This document shows, piece after piece, positions 7,263 through 10,651 of a stretch of DNA of 10,651 bases (position 1 is the first letter of the stretch; each line of letters starts with the position of its first letter). This DNA is from an uncultured Ruminococcus sp. (GTDB lineage: Bacteria; Bacillota_A; Clostridia; Oscillospirales; Ruminococcaceae). Both the position numbers and the translations under genes were made by a program. The DNA lies in contig CAMOXW010000225.1 in the NCBI GenBank assembly GCA_946629405.1, positions 1 through 10,651 on the forward strand, in the 5' to 3' direction. A model generated the notes under the pieces. It saw nothing but the letters and a program-made list of their open reading frames with translations, had not been told where the DNA came from and did not search any database.

Positions 7263-8063
7263 TCATGTAGATTCTGTTATCTCGAAGTCCATGCCAAGCT
7301 TTATCGTTCCGCCGATTATGTCGTCAATACAGTCCGGATCGTTGCCCTCAAGCCAGATAACGATCGTATACTTGTCCTTATCGTTAGGCTTGAAGCCTGA
7401 TCTGAACACCTGCATCACCTTTGTCGAGGAGGCAAACTCCTCATCGCAGTCGCTTTCCTTGCCGCCGCCGCTGGATTTGGTCTTGCCGTAGACAGTGCTT
7501 TCGCCGTTCCTGAAGACCATGACGCGGACAGCCTCGTCAACGTTCTTGGACACGCTCTCGATATTCAGCACACCCTCATAGGATATCGTATCGTCGCCGG
7601 AATTGATGAGATAGAAGGTATAGGCGATATAGTTCTCGCCGTTGTGGGAGCCGTTTATCTTATCAAGATTCGGCGGAAGATCCTCACCGCTGATGTTCGT
7701 CATATCATAAACGATATCAGCATTCAGCACAGCATTGGTCTTGTTGTATTCAGGAGTTTCAGAAAGAGTAAGTCCCTGATTGATCATGTCGTACTTGTTG
7801 ACCCTTACCGTAAAGCTTCCGAACTGGTCGTAGAAATACGAGACCGCATAAGCTACGGCAACGATTGCAACAAGGAGCACTACAAGCAGGCTCAGCACCC
7901 TCATGATAACAGTATACCGCTTTACCTCTTTAGCGGTTCGTCTGAGCTCAAGAACATCCCTGACCCTGGCTTCCGCGCTGCGGTCATCCGCGGGAACCTT
8001 TGCCCCTGATGAATTGTTCTCAGGGGTGTCGGGAGGATTCTGTTTTTTCTTTTTACCGATCAA
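7263..8063 (-). CDS. TasA/CalY-like membrane-exported protein
   Basis: A 266-residue protein if started at TTG 8063, six bases after GGAGGA; an upstream in-frame TTG at 8084 would place the ribosome site inside the gene. A polar, lysine-rich cytosolic N-terminus of about 50 residues precedes a hydrophobic helix at about 54-74 (RVLSLLVVLLVAIVAVAYA). That helix could be an anchor or an unusually long SipW-type signal cleaved after AYA. The outer domain is a beta-rich TasA/camelysin-like fold. It contains YIAYTFYLINSGDDTISYEG (about 145-164), a strand AVRVMVF (178-184) and the motif WLEGNDPDC (237-245). The last two match AFRTAVF and WIEGEDTTC in the plus-strand gene at 9297. Two cysteines (206 and 245) could form a disulfide. 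It is followed directly by its likely peptidase. It could be a minor or anchoring subunit of the fibre. Confidence 0.75.
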   Translation of the reverse strand: MIGKKKKQNPPDTPENNSSGAKVPADDRSAEARVRDVLELRRTAKEVKRYTVIMRVLSLLVVLLVAIVAVAYAVSYFYDQFGSFTVRVNKYDMINQGLTLSETPEYNKTNAVLNADIVYDMTNISGEDLPPNLDKINGSHNGENYIAYTFYLINSGDDTISYEGVLNIESVSKNVDEAVRVMVFRNGESTVYGKTKSSGGGKESDCDEEFASSTKVMQVFRSGFKPNDKDKYTIVIWLEGNDPDCIDDIIGGTIKLGMDFEITEST

Positions 8064-8069
8064 TTCGCA

Positions 8070-8075
8070 TCCTCC
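8070..8075 (-). promoter_or_regulatory. Ribosome binding site fixing TTG start at 8063
   Basis: GGAGGA on the minus strand with a six-base spacer to TTG 8063-8061. The nearby ATG that overlaps it is out of frame. Confidence 0.7.
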
Positions 8076-8102
8076 GTTCTGCAATTATATTATGGAGCGT
8101 TT

Positions 8103-8858
8103 TCAGTCAGTATTTTTAAGACGGATGTACTTTTCCGCAGTATAGCGGCCTGCAAGAGAGCCGGTACAGTAGGCGCACCCGAGCTCATAGAGCATTTCAG
8201 CCTGCTTGCTGCTGACTACACCGTCCGCGACAGGCTCACAGCCGAGGTCGCTTACAAAGCCGATTATCGACTTGACTGCATTGTCAGAGCGTTCGCCCTT
8301 GCCTATATGGTTGGCTACCTCCGGGCTGAGCATGACGTAGTCCACCGGAAAATCCGCGAGCCTCATCATAGGGCAGACATCACCGCCGAAGTCCTCAAGC
8401 ATGAAGTGGAACCCTCTGTTGCGAAGATTTCTTATAATCTCAGCAGCCGTGCTTTCCTTTTCGGCAAGAAGCTTCTCTGAGACCTGGAAACATACCTTGT
8501 TGGTCGGGACGTCAAATTTTCCGCACTGCTCGATGAGATTCCGCTCAGCACGGCGTTCCTTCAGGAACCATACCGGCATATACACAGAGATCCAGCTGAA
8601 AATGAGCTCGCGCTCGGTGAAAGTTGCACACGCCTCGAGAGCCTGAACAAATTCGAGAGAGAAAAGGCTCAGGCATTGCGGTGACATTTCTGCGACCTCA
8701 CGGTAAGTATCCGGGAGCATAACGCCGAATTTTCTTGAATTCAGCCTTGTCTGGGACTGATAGAACGCCGTTGAGCCGCCGGAGATCTCCCTCACCGGCC
8801 GATAGAAAAGCTCTACCGCACGCCGGCCGTCAACATTATCAGTTATCTCAGTATTCAT
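8103..8858 (-). CDS. Degenerate EAL-domain protein (predicted catalytically inactive c-di-GMP phosphodiesterase homologue)
   Basis: First gene of the operon, 251 residues, almost entirely one EAL domain. The ATG at 8858 follows GGAGGTGA with a five-base spacer. The EAL order can be followed, but the active-site residues are changed. The signature EALLR position reads QTRLN near 36-40. The asparagine of the NxSP strand is tyrosine in ISVYMP (90-95). The metal-binding glutamate of LExTE is glutamine in CFQVSEK (123-129). DDFGTG reads EDFGGD (155-160), the lysine of the LKID strand is lost in VMLSPE (175-180), and AEGVE reads ADGVV (211-215). The protein should not hydrolyse c-di-GMP. It might still bind it, or another ligand, and act as a regulator or a protein-interaction module. 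No GGDEF, receiver or membrane segment is present. It lies 39 bases upstream of the TasA-like gene. Confidence 0.82.
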   Translation of the reverse strand: MNTEITDNVDGRRAVELFYRPVREISGGSTAFYQSQTRLNSRKFGVMLPDTYREVAEMSPQCLSLFSLEFVQALEACATFTERELIFSWISVYMPVWFLKERRAERNLIEQCGKFDVPTNKVCFQVSEKLLAEKESTAAEIIRNLRNRGFHFMLEDFGGDVCPMMRLADFPVDYVMLSPEVANHIGKGERSDNAVKSIIGFVSDLGCEPVADGVVSSKQAEMLYELGCAYCTGSLAGRYTAEKYIRLKNTD

Positions 8859-8895
8859 TTCAGTCACCTCCAAGCAGGTATAATTTATCAATATA

Positions 8896-8924
8896 ATTAT
8901 ATCATAACAATTCTGAATTGTCAA
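8896..8924 (-). promoter_or_regulatory. Sigma-A promoter of the eight-gene operon
   Basis: Read on the minus strand: TTGACA (8924-8919), a 17-base spacer, TATAAT (8901-8896). Both boxes match consensus exactly, and a TG one base before the -10 makes it extended. Transcription should start near 8889, leaving a leader of about 30 bases to the EAL start codon. Confidence 0.88.
8907..8921. promoter_or_regulatory. Palindromic operator candidate within the operon promoter
   Basis: ACAATTC and GAATTGT flank a single central base, a perfect 7+1+7 inverted repeat. It overlaps the end of the -35 box and most of the spacer, where a bound repressor would block RNA polymerase. No candidate regulator is identifiable from the sequence. 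Confidence 0.55.
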
Positions 8925-9171
8925 CGGAAAAAGACGTGCTCCGGCCGCTGTGAACTCTCCTGCATCGTCTTGCATATATTATAATAGTATAAGTGCATTG
9001 TTGTGAACAAGATATGAATAAGCTGTGGACGAACTTGGTCCAGAATATACCAACTGTATAAGTATAAAGTTAATCTACAAACCGCCTCAGTGAATATTTG
9101 CAAAAAGAAATGTCGCAATTTGGTAGTTTTCACGATTTTTTTAAAAATTGGTGTCAAATACGAAAAGGTTA
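8925..9171. other. Divergent intergenic region between the two promoters
   Basis: This 247-base, AT-rich stretch lies between the two opposing -35 boxes and carries no credible gene. It holds several short motifs: GTATAAG near 8987, in near-tandem near 9056, and a related AAGTATAA past the plus promoter; a small palindrome TTGTGAACAA (9001-9010); and TTGGT...ACCAA (about 9035-9051). A run of T residues near 9136-9142 could bend the DNA upstream of the plus-strand promoter. These are possible binding sites for shared control, without direct proof. Confidence 0.4.
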
Positions 9172-9200
9172 TTGACAAATCTGTCGAAAACGTGTATAAT
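9172..9200 (+). promoter_or_regulatory. Sigma-A promoter of the TasA-like fibre gene
   Basis: TTGACA at 9172-9177, a 17-base spacer and TATAAT at 9195-9200: both boxes are exact consensus. Transcription should begin near 9207, giving a leader of about 90 bases. Such a promoter predicts high expression, as expected of an abundant surface protein. Confidence 0.88.
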
Positions 9201-9242
9201 CTAAGTATAAACAGAATGTAATATTTCATAAACAACAAAACA

Positions 9243-9259
9243 CGAGCCAACGGCACTCG
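9243..9259 (+). other. Small hairpin-capable sequence in the leader of the fibre gene
   Basis: CGAG (9243-9246) can pair with CTCG (9256-9259), with CC/GG pairs inside around an AAC loop. It lies between the promoter and the AGGGG ribosome site (9283-9287). It might stabilise the mRNA 5' end. It does not match a riboswitch class that I can identify. Confidence 0.25.
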
Positions 9260-9296
9260 CAAAAAGCCGGAATTCTTAATGAAGGGGTAATGATTT

Positions 9297-9650
9297 ATGA
9301 AAACTAACAAGAAGAAAACATCAGCTGCCAGAAAGTTATTGCCTGCTGTCGCTATGCTCGCAGTTTCGGCTATGTCTCTCTCATCAGCTACATATGCCTG
9401 GTTTACCATGAATAAGACGGTAACGGTTACAGGAATGGAAGTAAGAACAACCGTATCGAGCAACCTGCTTATTTCTCACGATGGTGTACTTACATCCAAT
9501 GAAAAGAATGCAGATAGTTCTTTTACTACATCTGATACTACTGCTATTAAAGCATGGCTCGAACCGGCTTCTTCTGACACAGCAGCAACATCTAATTTCT
9601 GGTATACTTTGAACGCTAACGCTGATGGTTCGAAGAGTGCTGGTGAATAA
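9297..9650 (+). CDS. Truncated product made if the internal TAA is respected (117 aa)
   Basis: Without readthrough only the signal peptide and about 85 residues of the mature protein would be made. This fragment includes the conserved start WFTMNKTVTVTGMEV but lacks both cysteines and both motifs shared with the operon protein, so it is unlikely to fold as the full domain. The part after the stop has no ribosome site or signal peptide and would not be exported by itself. Confidence 0.5.
   Translation: MKTNKKKTSAARKLLPAVAMLAVSAMSLSSATYAWFTMNKTVTVTGMEVRTTVSSNLLISHDGVLTSNEKNADSSFTTSDTTAIKAWLEPASSDTAATSNFWYTLNANADGSKSAGE
9648..9650 (+). other. Premature in-frame TAA stop
   Basis: The local codons are GGT GAA TAA ACT GAC TAT. 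A single base change would restore a sense codon such as CAA, GAA, AAA or TAT. TAA is not used for selenocysteine (TGA) or pyrrolysine (TAG), so known recoding does not explain it. Confidence 0.85.
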
Positions 9651-10586
9651 ACTGACTATGATAATACTACCCCTGGTGGTTTATCAGCTGCAACAGGTAC
9701 TGATGCTTCATCGTATGCAAATAAATTCTCACAAAATTATGGAGTTACAAAAGATCAAGTAACTGCTTTTGGAGCAACAACCACACCTAATGATGGTGCT
9801 GTTGGTTATGTTGATTATGTATTCCAGTTAAAGGCTACTAATACTACAAATGAAGTTGAGGATATATACCTCACAGATTTGAAGTTAACTTATGGAGCAA
9901 CACCTGATGGCGAAAAAGCGTTCCGTACTGCTGTATTCTGCGAAGAATATAATGGTAGTTTCACTGGAGATATTACTGAAGCCTCCACAAACTTCAAAGG
10001 TATTTATGCTCCCGCAACCGCAGACAATCATACCCCTGGCGCTGGCGTAAGTGGTGCAAATGCAACAACAGCAATAACCAATTTCATGAATGGTGATTCA
10101 GATTCAGCTACTTCACTTGCAACTATTGCAGCTGGAGCTACTAAGTATTACAAGGTTGTTGTAAGACTTTGGATTGAGGGTGAAGACACAACTTGTACGT
10201 CTGAAACTTTTGCAAATCTGACAGATACATGGTCTCTTGATCTTAGGCTTGATATGGGCAACCTTGGTGGTGGAACTACTGTTAATGGTCATACTCCTGT
10301 TAATGAGATTGCTATGGCTACTACAGCAGCTAAGATAGCTCTCACAACTGCTGATACTGTTGCAGGAACCGCAGCATACACAATTAGTGGTGTAAGCTAC
10401 TATGCGATTACTGGTAAGACCCTTGGTTCAGCTCAACTTTATGTAACTACCACATCTGTTACAACATCAAGTAGAGTATTCACAATCACAGATGGTCTCT
10501 ATCCGGTTGATGTAACGAATCAGGTTACTATCACCACAGGAACCTAACCTATAAGCATCAAAACTCCATAACCCCATAGAAAACTT

Positions 10587-10623
10587 AACCCGCCGGACAT
10601 CTGATGCTCGGCGGGTTTCTTAT
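10587..10623 (+). terminator. Intrinsic terminator of the fibre gene
   Basis: AACCCGCCG (10587-10595) and CGGCGGGTT (10609-10617) form a perfect 9-bp, GC-rich stem with a 13-base loop, followed by a T-rich tail. It lies 40 bases after the stop codon. I see no further gene between it and the right edge. Confidence 0.85.
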
Positions 10624-10651
10624 CTCCCCTCCCCCGGCACAAGATGAATAC

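Larger units (their letters stand above)
9297..10547 (+). pseudogene. TasA/CalY-like secreted fibre protein with SipW-type signal, interrupted by one in-frame TAA
   Basis: The frame from ATG 9297 to the TAA ending at 10547 is open for 417 codons except for TAA at 9648-9650 (codon 118). The N-terminus is a SipW-dependent signal peptide: a basic MKTNKKKTSAARK, a hydrophobic core to about residue 30, and probable cleavage after SSATYA before WFTMNKTVTV. The mature part is rich in T, A, S, G and N with beta-strand patterning. After the stop the frame continues with YVDYVFQLKATNTT, AFRTAVF (208-214), KYYKVVVRLWIEGEDTTC (to Cys300) and WSLDLRLDMG. The AFRTAVF and WIEGEDTTC blocks match the operon protein at 7263-8063. 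Exactly two cysteines (215, 300) occur. Codons ending in T or A dominate, and G+C is visibly lower than in the minus-strand genes. The interruption is probably a recent nonsense mutation or a sequencing error, because the rest of the frame is undamaged. An AGGGG ribosome site lies nine bases before the ATG. Confidence 0.8.

Noticed and set aside
8084..8089. TATAAT box between the EAL and TasA-like genes as an internal promoter
   Set aside because: The best -35 candidate matches only four of six bases at a short 15-base spacing; the gap is too small to be convincing.
9241..9290. Possible c-di-GMP (GEMM-I) riboswitch in the fibre gene leader, suggested by CGCAAA...GCCGG
   Set aside because: The other conserved half of the class is missing and the leader is too short and weakly paired. 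A covariance-model search would settle it.
8921..9463. 180-codon minus-strand open frame across the divergent gap
   Set aside because: It crosses both consensus promoters and the start of the fibre gene and has no ribosome site; its product looks like random AT-rich translation.
9648..9650. Programmed recoding of the TAA stop
   Set aside because: TAA is not a selenocysteine or pyrrolysine codon and no stem-loop or shift site stands out next to it; mutation or error is simpler.

Overview
The window looks like a chromosomal segment of a Gram-positive clostridial gut or rumen bacterium, most likely Ruminococcus or a close relative. The reasons are strong Shine-Dalgarno sites, frequent TTG starts, consensus sigma-A promoters, SipW-type (His-using) signal peptidases with TasA/CalY-like substrates, and moderate G+C. 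The genus is inferred from gene style; no marker gene is present.

Layout. Positions 1-219 (minus) hold the start of a LacI-fold ligand-sensing protein that runs off the left edge. Positions 328-936 (minus) encode a KynB-like metal-dependent cyclase/hydrolase. A terminator-like hairpin at 950-980 separates it from a tightly packed eight-gene minus-strand operon, read from 8858 down to 1051. In order of transcription the operon encodes: a degenerate EAL protein; a membrane-anchored TasA/CalY-like protein; a SipW-type signal peptidase; a membrane-anchored McrB-like AAA+ ATPase; a DUF2357/McrC-like partner with a very long charged coiled coil but no evident nuclease; a second SipW-type peptidase with a charged cytosolic tail; a one-TM protein of unknown family; and a 77-residue helical protein. 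Gaps between operon genes are 12 to 44 bases. A perfect promoter (TTGACA, 17 bp, TATAAT) containing a 15-bp palindrome precedes the operon.

Divergent from it, after a 247-bp shared regulatory gap, a second perfect promoter drives a plus-strand gene (9297-10547) for a secreted TasA-like protein with a SipW-type signal peptide. This gene has one in-frame TAA at 9648-9650 in an otherwise open 417-codon frame. A strong terminator (10587-10623) follows it.

How the genes may work together. The fibre-like protein and the operon's TasA-like protein share two motifs (AxRxxVF and WxEGxDxxC) and each has exactly two cysteines in the exported part, so they appear to be one family. The two SipW peptidases are the expected processing enzymes. 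The new element is the AAA+/DUF2357 pair: it resembles the motor and adaptor of McrBC-type restriction, but it has a membrane anchor, no visible nuclease, and lies between two SipW genes. My inference is a membrane-based, ATP-driven complex that helps export, mature or assemble SipW-dependent surface fibres, possibly tuned through the inactive EAL protein. This is a hypothesis from gene context and motifs, not a demonstrated function.
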